From contig JAVHKY010000028.1 in assembly GCA_035079385.1 (NCBI GenBank), forward strand, positions 62,001 to 126,000: a DNA stretch of 64,000 nt, read 5' to 3'. This document shows, piece after piece, positions 53,374 through 64,000 of this stretch. The stretch's first letter is position 1; each line of letters starts with the position of its first letter. The DNA comes from Aspidiotus rigidus (taxonomy: Eukaryota > Arthropoda > Insecta > Hemiptera > Diaspididae). The position numbers were made by a program, and so were the translations under genes. The notes beneath the pieces are model-generated. The model did no database searches. It worked only from the letters and a program-made list of their open reading frames with translations, and had not been told where the DNA came from.

Positions 53374-55297
53374 GACTAAGAAACTGGAAAATTATATGAG
53401 AGTGAAGTAGATAAGAACGGAATTGCGTCGTTGGTACGGTAGGCATAATATTACCACTAGAATGAACCATTTAGTCCACTCAAGACTCTCTAGTATGCTC
53501 CCCCCCTTGATTTTGATCGGTTTATGCGTGACGTCGACGAGAAGTGTTGTAAGTTTGAGAGGATTTTGAAGAAGAGGAAAAATAGGAAGATATCCTCCCT
53601 AACGAAGGAGAAGGCCGATATGGTCAATGAAGGGGATCGTGACGTCGTTTTGGTTCAAGTGTCCCAACCCCCTCCAATAAACAACAGTCAGGTACTGTTC
53701 AATAGTGAGGAAACAGCCCTCCTGGAGAATGGGTTGAAGTTTAGTTTACCTCCCCCCAAAAATGACGAAACGTTGGCGAATGTGCTCGCTGACCTCGCCG
53801 TGACCCAAAAAGTTTGCGCTGAATTAGTCCGCAATACCCCCCTCCCCCGTTTGAATAACGGCCTGGGAGGAGTGGTCAAAGGTTTACAGAAAAATATTCA
53901 GGAGGGAGATCTGATTGTCACTCAGTCAGACAAGGGTAATGCCGCCGTGGTGATGGAAAAACCTTCGTACGTTACCAAGGTTCATGAAGTGCTCCAACAA
54001 TGTGGGGCTAAAGAGAACAAGAATTTCAATTTCCCTGACTACGTCAAAGAAGTCAGGAGTGTCATTAATAATTATGAGGTTATTATTAGAACCCCCGCTA
54101 TGAAAAAAGCTCTCCTTGTTCCTAATCCTACGCCCCCTCTTCTTTATCGGTTGCCTAAAGTACTCAAAACGAACACCCCGATGCGGCCTGTAGTCTGTTT
54201 CGTTTCCTCCCCCGCTTACCTCCTTGCTAAATTCCTGGACCGTTGGTTCAAAAACCGTATGGAATATGAGTCTCTCCATTCGGTTTTGAATTCGGTGTCC
54301 TTCACTGATGCTCCGAAGCATGTAAAACTGCCTCCGAGCGCGACCCTTTGCTCGTTTGATGTCGTGGGTCTGTCCCCAAATATCCCAAAAGCTGCCACCA
54401 TGCAGCGTATGGTCCAGTTATTGGTTAACTCCAATATTCCTCATAATGAATCACAAGAATTTTTCAATCTTTTGAATATCTTTTGGTCCTGAAATTTTTG
54501 TAAATTCGAAGGGAAATTTTTCGAGTTCCCTGATGAAATAGGGATCCCTATCGGATCACCTTTGGGCTCCCTCATCTCTGAAATACTCATGTCGCAGTTT
54601 GAACTTGACCTCTCCTCCTCGGGCCAGGTGTTACTCAACCATATATAGTACTGGCACAGGGACGTTGATGACGTTCTCTGTACGTGGACTGGTCATCTAG
54701 ATCTCCTTGGTGAGAGGTATCTCAATTCATTATACCCTTCCATAAAATTTACCTTGGAAGTTGGTAGCTCTGCGATCCACTTTTGGGGGTTGTCGGTCTC
54801 AGTTAGAGATGGAATTCATGAGTTTGGAATACACAGAAAAGATACTACGACCGATGTTTTAGTCCGCGGAGCGTCATTCTGTCCTGTTGCTCATAAGTTA
54901 GCAGCTTCTAACAGTTTAGTCCACAGATTGACTCGCTTTCCTTTGAGTCAGTCTACCTTCATGAAGGAATTACTCACAATAAAATACGTGGCTAGAGTGA
55001 ATGGGGTCAATGTCGACGTTGACGTGATGGTTCGAGGGAAGTTACGAGGAGCCTTCTTGATTCCACCACCTCCCTCCCCCGAGACACGATTCACGATAAT
55101 CGTTTGCGATGGATCAGTCTCCCTTTCCTGGGGAAGTTCTCCCTCCAAGTCGGGCCCTTCGCCCGTTTGGCTTCAGATCCGCGTTTCACAACCCTACTAC
55201 AGTCAAGAGGTTGTTTGCGAGGCTGAAGGACCCCATACCCGTTGATGAGAGGAGTGGTGTTTATAAGTTGGAATGTAGGGATGGTGGAGGCTTTTAT
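53374..55297 (+). pseudogene. PLE RT / start of GIY-YIG, decayed
   Basis: N-terminal pieces, then a 322-codon ORF (53,524-54,492) with ALLENGLKFSLPP, IVTQSDKGNAAVVM, CSFDVVGLSPNI. After a stop at FWS it goes on with GIPIGSPLGSLIS, a stop before YWHRDVDDVLC (the Tyr of YVDD replaced by Asp), and the 54,754-55,245 frame (FGIHRKDTTTDVLV). The nuclease begins GVYKLECRDGGGFY at 55,255-55,297 and is cut there by the duplication junction. Confidence 0.8.
54724..55297 (+). repeat. First unit of a 574-bp internal tandem duplication
   Basis: AATTCATTATACCCTTCC begins at 54,724 and again at 55,298. Both units run through TLEVGGS, FGIHRKDT / FGMYREDT, HKLAA and ARVNGV to the linker before GIY-YIG. The second unit (55,298 to about 55,870) differs at many positions, so the duplication is old or arose by template jumping between related copies. 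Confidence 0.7.
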
Positions 55298-55786
55298 AAT
55301 TCATTATACCCTTCCATAAAATTTACCTTGGAAGTTGGTGGCTCTATACGATCAACTTTTGGAGTCGTCGCGTCGGTCTCAGTTAGAGATGGGATCCATG
55401 AGTTTGGAATGTACAGAGAAGATACTGAGACCGACGTTTTAGTCCGCGGAGCGTCATTCTGTCTTGTTGCTCATAAGTTAGCAGCTTTTAACAGTTTAGT
55501 CCACAGATTGGCTCGCTATCCTTTGAGTCAGGCTGCTTTCAAAAAAGAGTTGGCGACTATAAAACACCTGGCTAGAGTCAATGGTGTCAGTGTTGATTTT
55601 GTGGCGATGGTTCGGACGAAAATTACGAGGAAAAGCCTTGATTCCACCACCTCCCTCCCCCGAGAAATTCTCGTGATCGGAGATTGCGAGGGATCAGTCT
55701 CCCGTCGAATTGGCTCGGGCCCTTCGCCAGTTCGGTTTCTGACCGCCCTATTACAATCCCCCTACCATCCAAGGGTTGTTCGTTAA
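55109..55786 (+). pseudogene. Chimeric ORF spanning the duplication junction
   Basis: 225 codons: linker (RALRPFGFRSAFHNPTTVKR), GIY-YIG start GVYKLECRDGGGFY, then without a break NSLYPSIKFTLEVGG, i.e. a jump back to the post-YVDD RT region, and again the linker. The in-frame jump creates a novel order of domains but no complete nuclease. Confidence 0.7.
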
Positions 55787-56235
55787 GTCAAAGGACCGTA
55801 TACCTGCGGATGAAAGGAGAGGTGTTTATAATTCGGAATACAGGGATTGTAGAGGTTTTTATATTGGTGAAACCGGCCACCAGATGAAGGTGAGATTAGA
55901 CGAACACTGAAGACCTGGAAAAAGGGACGTTTGGGAGAATCAGCATTTACTTGATCAACAGCGATCATAGCTTCGGTGAGGGATCCGCAAGTCTCCTACA
56001 TAAGGAGAATTAATACTTTGAACGGATTGCCCTGGAGCACATAGAAATAATTCGTCATTTCAATACTGATGATATTACTGTGCTAAACACGTACATTCCG
56101 GAAGATGGCTTGATTGAACTCGTATCTATGACTCACGTTATGAACCCTCGTTCGATCAACCTTAATGATCCGAGGTTTCTTTCCGTTCTTCTCAGTTGCT
56201 TTCATTTCAGTCCCGATGATGCCGCTCGGCTTTAT

Positions 56236-56690
56236 TGGAGAGGCGTTTAAAGGGTACCTTGTAGGTATCTTTCTGGAGTCTTTACAGGGATGACAAGCCA
56301 TCAACTCCAATTCAAGAATAGCAGAACATAATGAAGCTTGGATGAAAGATATAATGAGAGAGTCGGCCTTCGCTAATCATTTAATTGTAAGTATTCACAG
56401 TTTTAAAGGGGTGGGGGTGTTGGAAGTTTTCCTTCATAAGGAGAATTTGTACTTCGAACGTATTTCTCCTAGAGACTTATAGTAATGACGTCACTGTACT
56501 AAAGATGTATATTATTCCTGAAGAGGGATTGATTAAATTAATCTGTGAGAATGATTCACATTTTGATGACTCGCCGTTTCAGTCATCTGATGTTTTCGGG
56601 TCTTTTTGGTGTTCGGTTCAGTCGCTTTCTACCATGCTTTGAAAATGGTTGCTTAATCGAAAGCACTCGGCGCGGCGTTGACTTACTGAA
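56236..56690 (+). pseudogene. PLE 3' tail fragment, other subgroup
   Basis: Directly follows the previous copy. Remnants read SGVFTGMTSHQLQ (compare VYIGMTSRQ), ESAFANHLI, VFLHKENLYFER and EEGLIKLICENDSHFDDS, then a pseudo-LTR (to about 56,690) with a hammerhead-like fold. 5'-truncated at the GIY-YIG start. Confidence 0.7.
56620..56679 (+). ncRNA. Hammerhead-like fold, decayed
   Basis: AGUCGC outer arm, core about UUGAAAA, stem II GGUU / GCUU / AAUC, GAAA, AGCACU-C (the palindrome spoiled by one change), outer arm GCGGCG. Recognisable only by comparison with the other copies. Confidence 0.3.
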
Positions 56691-56699
56691 ATCCTGGAA

Positions 56700-58025
56700 G
56701 ACTGGAGCGCACACGTGTCATTTTGATTACCTATAACTGGTAAGTAAGGGGATGGAAATTCTTCTCTCATTAGATTAGTGTTCTTCCCGAATTCTAGTGT
56801 TCTTACTACTTAGGTCTCAAGGTCATTGGTTTAGAACGAGTGAAAGTCTCGTAGTCATTCAGTCTTCATATAGTGGAGATGAAGATCGAGAATTTTTCAA
56901 ACGAAAACACAAAGTATGACAACAAATATAGAGGAATTTAAACTTTGAAAACTGAAGTGTTTTTCTTATCACTTTCGGAGTCTGTACTCCGTTCTACAAA
57001 TTAATGTACCGATATAAATTCGCGCACAAAAATATCGCGAGTTCTTTTCTCGTCCTTTCAACTCGTTTAATGGACCATTTCCGAGTGTTTAGGTACGCGA
57101 GGAAAGTTTTTATTTACGATTTTCATCAGTAATGAGGTGGCGAGATAAGTTTTTCCTCATAAATGAGCGCCAGAATTAGTTAAAGGTGTTAAGTGACTTA
57201 ATAATATACAAGTTTAAATAAAAACAGGAAGACATTATCGGTGCATCGCGCGCAGGAGACAAGGAGCGACGGTGAAAATAACTACGACGCGGATCGCGCG
57301 CGACGAAATAATAAAATATCGCGGCAATCAGCCGTTTAAATCCCCGAATTATTATTCTTATGAAAATTACTGTTTACTGCGATGCAAATCGCCCGGAATA
57401 TATCGAAAGCTCGCCTTCATTCCGGTATGCAGGATGCACGAGCGTGACATATAGCCTATTTCACTAGTCTATATATCCAAAGAATATTTCACAGCGTGAC
57501 TGCGCTTTTTGTCTGTGCATCAAGTCATCGATATGTATACAGTACCAAGAAACTTCTCCCCATTTTAGGATATATAGGGTTAGTTTCGGTTTATTTGAAC
57601 GAATTTTGTCGCGGTTAAGAAGAGAGAAAAAAAATGAGAAGGGGAGAAGACCCTCAGTTATCACCCAAAGTAGTTTCGTTACGATATTACTTTCTAGTTT
57701 TTTTTTATACTAGCTTTTCTCTTTTTAATACAATGCAATAAATTATAATTATCACCCAAACTAGAGGATGAGCACATCAGTGTAAGCATAAATACCTTAT
57801 TTCCCCCTGATTTCGAGTATCGTCTAAAGATACCGAGAAATTGAGCGGTGCGTACACGTACGCGAGAAAGAAATAAAGCTAATAATAGTTTTGAATTTCA
57901 AATTGCGAAGTTATGCTTCTAGTTCCCCAAAACGATCGAAAATTTGTCGTTCATATTGGGAAAACTTCTAAGGCCGTTCGATTTATGAAGAATAGTCAGC
58001 AAAGAATGCGAGATGTATGTACCCT
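56700..58025. other. No supported gene
   Basis: Unique AT-rich sequence; a CG-rich patch near 57,243-57,330 has an ORF without domain support. No transposon ends recognised. Confidence 0.4.
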
Positions 58026-58133
58026 TTACCAATTATTTTGATTGGCGTGATTCGGTATTCGATACGCAGGGGGATCGTCGTATGGGGAGTTCGTATCATC
58101 CATACGAAAAAGAAGTCTGTTCGCATTTATAGG
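58026..58133 (-). CDS. Candidate terminal exon with a PPxY motif
   Basis: On the minus strand an acceptor-like AATAATACGCAG is followed by 35 codons and a TAA. The peptide has MDDTNSPYDDPPAYRIP and ends HANQNNW. A PPAY motif in an acidic, Pro/Tyr-rich tail is typical of cytoplasmic C-termini that bind WW-domain proteins, but this is inferred from the motif only. The frame is also open upstream to an ATG at 58,229, so an unspliced reading of 67 residues is possible. Family unknown. Confidence 0.35.
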   Translation of the reverse strand, partial: PINANRLLFRMDDTNSPYDDPPAYRIPNHANQNNW

Positions 58134-58988
58134 CTGCGTATTATTTTCATTCTCGAGATACCACCCACACAATGTATTAATTGAGACGAATTCGTGACTG
58201 CTCGAGCATGATTGCGGTATCAGAAGCAAAACCAGGGAAAATTTCGCGGTAGCTAATAATTCTCAATCTAATTTTCCCGCGCACACGACTATAAATTGTA
58301 TTTTTCACTCGTTTTAATCTTATTTTCGCTGGGAAAAAGATTTCTTTCGAGGAGTTGTTCTTTCACGAAACCTCGAGTCTTATCCTCGCGCTCGTGAACA
58401 CGGGTCTACGACGTTCGCCTTAAAGTACACACTTGTATATTTTGTATTAAGGGGGATGTTAAACAACCAGCATCTCGCCTCATCGCCGCCGTGCCGTCCT
58501 TATTTAATTTCATTTTAGATTAAAATACCGAGTTACTAACCGAAAAGTACATCGGTGTACAACTGTAGCAATATTTATGGCCGCTATGAAAAAAAACACA
58601 CAGTTTTACATTATCCATGTGGGCTTTCAGTCTTTGCGATGAGACGCGCACGAGAGTATGCTTCATACTGTGATCTTGTTTTACCTCTAATTTATTTAAA
58701 TTATCGTATCCGATTTCGAGAGGTACCCACCCAAAATAAAACAAAAAAAAAACGAAGAATAAAAAGTTACCGGTAATGCCGTTTACATGTCGGGTAATTA
58801 TGGTGGTTGATAAATATACTACGCAGGATTATATTTTAGAAATTTAATAAGTTTACGCTTTCGTGTAGTGACGTTCGTATGCTGTAAAGAGGGCGACGAG
58901 AAATAGTGTTGTGATAGGCAGTTTAGAGAGATGGGTCTCGTTGCAACAATTTGTACCTGCATGATAATGAATCGGTTCGGTGCTACAG

Positions 58989-59108
58989 AATCGGTCTTTT
59001 AGAGTGGAAATAAATCCAATACTGCCTGGTAAACGAGAAGGTTTTGAATGTTTGGAACATCCGCGAATGAAAATGAATGAGGACGATTGCATATTAAACA
59101 AGGAGTAA
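58989..59108 (+). CDS. Candidate terminal exon, unidentified
   Basis: After a CGGTGCTACAG acceptor, 39 codons run to TAA: NRSFRVEINPILPGKREGF, then ECLEHPRMKMNEDDCILNKE. The frame has no ATG before a stop at 58,968, so it would need a spliced start. The charged, non-repetitive composition looks coding. The longer antisense ORF on the other strand is the alternative reading. Confidence 0.35.
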   Translation, partial: NRSFRVEINPILPGKREGFECLEHPRMKMNEDDCILNKE

Positions 59109-60012
59109 AAAACTGGCGGCCATTGCACCTTCTACCTTTAACTTAAAATCATCCCTCCATGACGTCATACTCTCCTGCTTGTTTAGGGATGATAATGATC
59201 ACTACATCAAAAAAGTATCTTCAAATACTGTAACATATCCCTATTTGCATGGGATTGAAAGGGGATCACGGTACTCATTTTTGGTTTCCCATCTTCATAT
59301 TTATTGCAAAGAATAGAGGCGATCCTATAGTCCTCGTCTGTTTGTGGCTTTTGGTCTATATCTTTGAAATAATTGAGTCTCCATGAAAATTGGATGTGAA
59401 TTTGATGTTTCTCTAGTTTTGGATCAATCTCAGTGACTTGAACTTTATCAAAATCTTTTTTGTCGTCCTAAAAGTATGAATACAAAATAATTTCTCTAAT
59501 AAACCACAATATTGCTAACTAATGATGAATCTTATAGCTATTGTATGTGAATTCTCCTGTCTCCCTAAACATTGGACGTGAATTCAATTAGTTTCCTTAG
59601 TTCTGGATCAACTTTGGCGACGCTATTACCACTGCTTCCTCGCTTCGAAAATCATACTGTTCTTGAGATATGTGATTGCATTGCTCGAACCATTGCACAT
59701 CTAAAAAATTTTCTGGCATAGCCAAATAAATGAAAATCATGTTCCATGTCTTTTATATTTTATCGGTCATCTTGAAATATTTCATTCTAGGCTTCTACTA
59801 GGTCAAGTGTTCGTGAGATATTATTCGTTTACCCCTTTACCTATCTTGGCGTCGTATAAGTCTTCTATGAGAAATATGAGGTAGCGCGAACTCGCTCCGC
59901 TCGTTCGCCCCCTGTCTCGCTGTTGTATTGGAATGGTATGAGACAATTCAAGTCTAGGGGACCTGGAAAAATTTCGTCTATCCAGCCATATATGATAGGA
60001 AGAGGGACTTAG
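59109..60012. other. No supported gene; repeat fragment at the end
   Basis: A TGACGTCAT site at about 59,160. At 59,945-60,010 a piece of the dispersed repeat (AAAAATTTCGTCTATC, CCATATATGATAGGA) appears, like 62,345-62,465. The GCGAACTCGCTCCGCTCG phrase near 59,885 echoes 49,130 and 50,080. Confidence 0.35.
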
Positions 60013-60361
60013 AAAATTTTCTAATTATTAATTATATTAATTATTCAATTATTTATTTATTTAATTATTTAATTATTTAATTTATTAAATTTAATTATTT
60101 AATTATTCAATTATTTAATTATTTAATTATTTAATTAATAATTAATAAATTATTTATTATTATTACGCGGGATGTACTCGCGAATTTCCGAATCACTCAC
60201 GGGGTAGAGATTTTCTAATTATTAATTGTATTAATTTAATTATTTATTCATTTAATTATTTAATTATATTAATTATTTAATTATTTATTTATTTAATTAT
60301 TTAATTATTTATTTATTTATTATTAATTATTATCATTACGCGGGGTGTACTCGCGAGTTTC
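60013..60361. repeat. AT-rich tandem repeat, duplicated block
   Basis: Two blocks (about 60,013-60,190 and 60,207-60,361) each consist of reiterated AATTATTTAATT-type octamers. Each ends in ATTACGCGGGATGTACTCGCG (second block ATTACGCGGGGTGTACTCGCG). The whole block has therefore been duplicated. Confidence 0.7.
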
Positions 60362-60784
60362 AAAATTGGGGTCCGGCGAGAGAAAAAGACATGGAACATG
60401 TCAAAAATAAAAACAGAGAATAGTACGCTTGTTTTCCACATTTTTAGCCTGTAGGCTATAATTCCAGTATGCTGTGTGTTGGGTTATTTATATTAATATA
60501 ATTTTTTAAAATTAAATCTTAAATATTTATTTTAAAAATTTATGATAGGTACAATATTATTTTGAAAAAATAAAAATCTCATTGAAATTTTTCCAACATA
60601 ATTCATTTAATTCAAATTGATAATATTTTTAGAATTATTTATGTAATAAAAATATTTATATCATGTTTTAATAATTCATACAAAAATTAGCATTATAAAA
60701 CTAAAAAAATTAAAACTAAAAAGGAAATTAAAATTTCAGAAAAAAAAAACGATTAATATTGTATTAATAATTGTTTAATTATAA

Positions 60785-61021
60785 GGTAAGTATATTTCAA
60801 GTGGTATTAAAGATTATGCTGAAATCGATAAATCTGCATCATCGGCAAATAACAAAAACAATAATGAAGAATTCAATGAAGAAGAAAACAAAATCCGGAA
60901 AAGACAAGTGGAAGAAGAACTTGATGAGATCGCCGAAAAAATACGAAAATTAGACGAGCAACGAATCGAGTTAATAGTAAGAAAAAAGAGATTGTTGAAA
61001 GAAAAAAAATCTATGATTTGA
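60785..61021 (+). CDS. Possible exon encoding a charged coiled coil
   Basis: Open in one frame without an early ATG, to a TGA at 61,019. Residues include SASSANNKNNNEEFNEEE, then RKRQVEEELDEIAEKIRKL and DEQRIELIVRKKRLLKEKK, a heptad-like charged helix. GTAAGT at the left edge and AAAAAG-GTAGGT just past the stop are donor-like sequences, so the gene structure is unclear. Such C-terminal helices follow Myb/SANT-like DNA-binding domains in some insect transposon-derived proteins; this is speculation. Confidence 0.35.
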   Translation, partial: GKYISSGIKDYAEIDKSASSANNKNNNEEFNEEENKIRKRQVEEELDEIAEKIRKLDEQRIELIVRKKRLLKEKKSMI

Positions 61022-61136
61022 AAAAGGTAGGTACTATTATTTTCTTTAATATTACAATAATTTATTAATAGTATGAAGTAAATAGAATAATGAAACAAAT
61101 ATTATCAATATTATTGTTATCATTATTATCATTATT

Positions 61137-61890
61137 ATGAATGTAAGGAAGCTGGAGGAAGTGCATAAAAATAAGTTATTGATGTTTCTATTCAAGAATC
61201 AAAACTTCTTCCAGCTTCACTACAACAAACAAACAAGAACAACGTCAACTGTTTCCAAAGTGGGTGCCTATCCAAAATGGAAGAAAGAACATTCTAGGAT
61301 GCAGGCGAGGTATCAGGGGGCAAAATTGTTCAACAGCTTACTAGCTGAGATCAGGGATGAAGTGAAGTTGTCGGTCTTCAAAAGGCAGATCTACCTAACC
61401 TGATTGGATAATGGGGTTAGATGTAGCCCATGTGGTCTCTTGGTCTCCTGGGACAACACCAAACTGTACAGCGTCAGAGTGGGTGCGTTATTGGGGCTTC
61501 TGATCTTCCTGTCTGAGTGTTTGTGAATAAGGTGATTGTGCTTCCTCTTGTTTTTGTTATTGTTAATTGTTTTGTTGTTGTTGCTATTGTGGTGTGATTT
61601 ATTTCATTTGTTGTTGTTCTATTTGTTACCTTCTGTTGAAATTGTTGTTGTTTTGTATCTCATTGTGTTTTGGTGCTTTCTGTTCTGTTCTGTTTTGCAT
61701 AATTGTTTCCCCCCCCCCCCTCCCCCATCACTATTTGTTTTCACTCAATTTCTCTAATTTAATATAATAATAATAATCATGCTCGCCACTCGCCCCTTCA
61801 GGGGCATCGGCACTTTTGTTTTAATGAAAAATGTATATAATTATCATATCAATAAAGAGCGTCTTTGAATTGAATTGAATTATTATTATT
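61137..61890 (+). mobile_element. 3' end of a non-LTR retrotransposon (LINE)
   Basis: The ORF to 61,403 ends ARYQGAKLFNSLLAEIRDEV then LSVFKRQIYLT, matching the G-x-K-L-W-N-x-L-P-x-x-I-R ... FK signature at the C-terminus of CR1/L2/Jockey-type RTs. A T/G-rich 3' UTR follows, then AATAAAGAGCG and a TTGAATTGAATTGAATT plus (ATT)n tail near 61,865-61,895, typical of LINE ends. Everything 5' of the last 80 or so codons is missing, the usual 5' truncation. Confidence 0.7.
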
Positions 61891-63539
61891 ATTATTACAT
61901 TACAGGATGAATAGGAATGGATAATAGCAAACACCGCCACTGCAAAAATTAATTTACGAGTAGAAGAATAATAATAATGTAAATAATAAAGATAACGTAA
62001 TAACAAATATGAAATAAATCATTATTCTGAAAAAATTGAAATCTCAATTTCATTTTAATTTTCTGAGCATAATTATGTTCCAAAATTTGACAAACAAAAA
62101 CAAGTACGCAAAAATAAAAAAAATTACATTATGGGGGGAGAGGGAGGTGACATCGAGTATTTATTAGGCATCCAATAAGATGTGTGTGCGCGCGTGTATG
62201 TAAATCAATAACAACTGATTCTTAGACTAGTGATGAACATTTCTTCACAAAAGTAAATTGCAGTCAATTGTCTTCAAAATTAATAAGGTAAGCCAAATGA
62301 AGGAAAGAAGCATGGAATAGGTGCAAGATGATAATGACTTATAACAGAAGATATATATGATAGGAGGGGGATTTGAAAACAATTTCGACTATCGAGCCAT
62401 GTATGATAGGAGAAAGGCTTAGAAAAATTCTAACTGTCGCGCTGTATATGATAGGAGCGGGGCAAGAAGTTACCAAGAGAGTGTTACAGAGCTCAGTGGT
62501 TTTAAAAAGAGTAGTTGTGGAACAAGGAATTTGATTGTTGAAAGAATTAAATGATGTTGAGAACAAATGGAGAGTTGTCTGATAGTGCTTCTATGTGATT
62601 GTGAGAGATAAATCAGGAGTTTGGGAGTGAAACTAATTTGGGACATGGAAGTTATATTGAATGATGGAGGGTATCAGAATCGCAATGAGAACATGAAAGA
62701 GGGATGAGATGGATGTGTGTCTTATTGAGAAAACAATCCATTGAATAAACGTTAAAGCAAAAAACTTGAATGAATTGGAGTACTAGAGATGGCGTTTAAA
62801 CAAAAAACTTGATTGTAGGTAGAGGTGAAAAGTCGTGTGTTACTTACGCGGCTGCGTAAGCATTTTCTGATTTAATTTATTCATTATAACCTTTATAATA
62901 TAAGAATATTATTTATTTAATAATTTTAATAATTTGAAATCATATTTAAAACTTCTAATCAGATTGAACCAGAATGATCTTTTTTATTTTTCTAATCAAT
63001 TTTACGTTCAATTAATAGAAAATTATTGGGTTTATTTATAACAAAATAAAAAAAAATATTAAAATATAATTTACAAAAAAATTAATTTAATTATTAATTT
63101 GATATTTAAAAAATTAACATGGTCTAAATTAAATTAATAAAAATCAATTTTATCAATAATAAATTATTAAAGAATAATCATGGTAATAATAATAATTGAA
63201 TTATAACAAATAAATTTATAATTAAATAATAATGTAAAAATTTTATAATTGAATTAAAATAAATAAATGTATTATTTAGATATTTAGATTCATTTTAAGT
63301 AATTATTTAAATGAATTGATTCAATTTTAATTGGTATAAATCTATGATAAATTCCACATATTTCTGAACATTATCCATAAATAATAGAAGGTTCAATATT
63401 AATCAATATTGTAATTTTGGATCAAAATCTCATTCTTCTCAATACAACCCTGGTAATAAGATTGCTAACTTCATTCTTCTCTAAGGCTTGGATGTAGACT
63501 AGTCTTCCCCGTCAAAAATGGTCTAAGTATGGTGGTGTA
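61891..63539. other. AT-rich DNA without supported gene
   Basis: Contains a repeat-family fragment at about 62,345-62,465 (ATATATGATAGGAG repeated three times with AAAAATTC steps) and a very AT-rich block at 62,870-63,330. No gene or RNA recognised. Confidence 0.45.
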
Positions 63540-63665
63540 TTAATATCACAGTATAGTACGTATTTTAATTCAGTCTGAAGATGCTACTGATGGTAGCGAA
63601 ACGTAACTGTTCCTTCATGCAAATAAACCATAAGTGATAGCAAAGCCGTTTTTATTATACTATAC
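63540..63665 (+). mobile_element. Pseudo-LTR fragment of a third PLE lineage
   Basis: A hammerhead core (63,575-63,601) lies between GTATAGTACG (63,551) and TATACTATACTG (about 63,656), an imperfect inverted pair. No RT or nuclease is attached. Assignment rests on the ribozyme-like core and its resemblance to known PLE 3' ends carrying GCGAAACG. Confidence 0.4.
63575..63601 (+). ncRNA. Hammerhead-like core, CUGAAGA type
   Basis: CUGAAGA (fits CUGANGA exactly), one extra U, stem II GCUAC / UGAUG / GUAGC with five perfect pairs, then GAAA and CGUAAC. Stem III and stem I are not clearly formed. The extra base between the core and stem II matches the other PLE folds in this window. Confidence 0.5.
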
Positions 63666-63699
63666 TGTAATTTTTGTCTATCACGGAAAAACGTTTCCA

Positions 63700-64000
63700 A
63701 TTATTCATATCACCTCACTAGAGACCGCTTTATGGCGGTCTGAGTATCATCTGCCATCTGGCAACACTGATAGGCCAATATGCTACATCTGAACACACTG
63801 ATCAATGTTACAAGTGCCTCCGGGGGCGTCTTCGACACTGCCTTCGGAGGTATTTCCTCCAATTTCAGTAATTGCGCTGGAGGCACTTCCTCACTTCGGA
63901 GGTCACGAGGCGCCTTCAAACGAGTCCACGGCAGGCAACCGGAATTGAAGGGTCATTTTCTGTGTACGTTCCGGAGACGGAGGCCTCTAAAAAAGATAAT
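63700..64000. other. GC-richer segment with CCTCCG/CGGAGG repeats
   Basis: CTCCGG, CGGAGG and GGAGGCAC recur in both orientations at 63,815-63,990, giving short inverted pairs. The minus-strand ORF there is Pro/Glu-rich (SEEVPPAQLLKLEEIPPKAV) and may just reflect the repeats. Possibly part of an unrecognised mobile element running off the window. Confidence 0.25.

Larger units (their letters stand above)
53205..56235 (+). mobile_element. PLE copy with inverted head and internal duplication
   Basis: Begins with an inverted pseudo-LTR plus start codons (53,205-53,373; the minus-strand frame reads MDNRNLEERIRLID), turning head-to-head into the plus-strand body at KKLENYMRVK. The body runs through RT to the nuclease start (55,297), then repeats about 570 bases of RT-to-nuclease sequence, and continues through a decayed nuclease tail and truncated pseudo-LTR (to about 56,235). 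Lineage-1, same subgroup as copies C, E and P4. Confidence 0.75.

Noticed and set aside
60000..60360. Possible replication origin or matrix attachment region because of extreme AT content
   Set aside because: Simple-sequence repeats explain it; nothing else supports an origin.
63710..63919. 69-codon minus-strand ORF rich in Pro and Glu
   Set aside because: Overlaps CCTCCG/CGGAGG repeats that impose the composition; no independent support.
1..64000. CRISPR arrays, bacterial operons, tRNA or rRNA genes
   Set aside because: No regularly spaced identical short repeats with unique spacers, no bacterial gene organisation, and no tRNA cloverleaf or rRNA stretch recognised by eye; a tRNAscan/Infernal run would be decisive.

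Overview
This is a repeat-dominated stretch of a eukaryotic, almost certainly arthropod and probably insect, nuclear genome. Spliced-exon signals, several retrotransposon classes, long AT-rich gene-poor tracts and satellite DNA are present, and there are no bacterial-type operons. CpG is not visibly depleted in the unique parts, as in Hymenoptera, but I would not name an order on that.

The dominant content is Penelope-like elements (PLEs): retrotransposons with one ORF joining a reverse transcriptase (RT) to a C-terminal GIY-YIG nuclease. I count about a dozen loci in three lineages. Lineage 1 is a crowd of related copies at 6.8-10.1 kb, 31.0-41.1 kb, 44.4-45.3 kb and 52.4-56.7 kb. Lineage 2 has an unbroken 587-codon RT/GIY-YIG ORF at 23.9-25.6 kb and a relic at 27.5-27.8 kb. 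Lineage 3 is only a terminal fragment at 63.5 kb. The 31-41 kb block is a nest. A composite PLE (31,165-33,942) sits inside an older copy. Next to it another composite (35,271-41,096, 12-bp target duplication) was itself split by the best-preserved copy (37,721-40,413, 12-bp target duplication). Nearly every pseudo-LTR carries a hammerhead-ribozyme-like fold. Several copies start with an inverted piece of their own 3' end.

Other mobile DNA includes a decayed DIRS-type element (45.3-47.3 kb) whose RT frame runs directly into an inserted PLE, and a roughly 290-bp hAT-like insert within its gag. An R1-like non-LTR element (25.8-27.5 kb) lies inside a PLE relic, and the 3' end of another LINE lies at 61.1-61.9 kb. 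Tandem repeats include a 4.4-kb satellite (14.9-19.3 kb) of about 130-bp monomers. Its core is eight copies of a 390-bp trimeric higher-order unit, flanked by increasingly diverged single monomers. There are also two shorter arrays with periods near 115-120 and 135 bp, and dispersed repeats rich in the TGACGTCA palindrome.

No complete host gene is visible. Several short open segments with good splice signals (2,983-3,078; 22,602-22,786; 49,722-50,064; 50,694-50,969; 51,317-51,450; 58,026-58,133; 58,989-59,108) look like isolated host exons. I could not assign any of them to a family. Three TATA/initiator-like sites are noted as weak promoter candidates. Most other short ORFs are chance or antisense shadows of the mobile elements and satellite.
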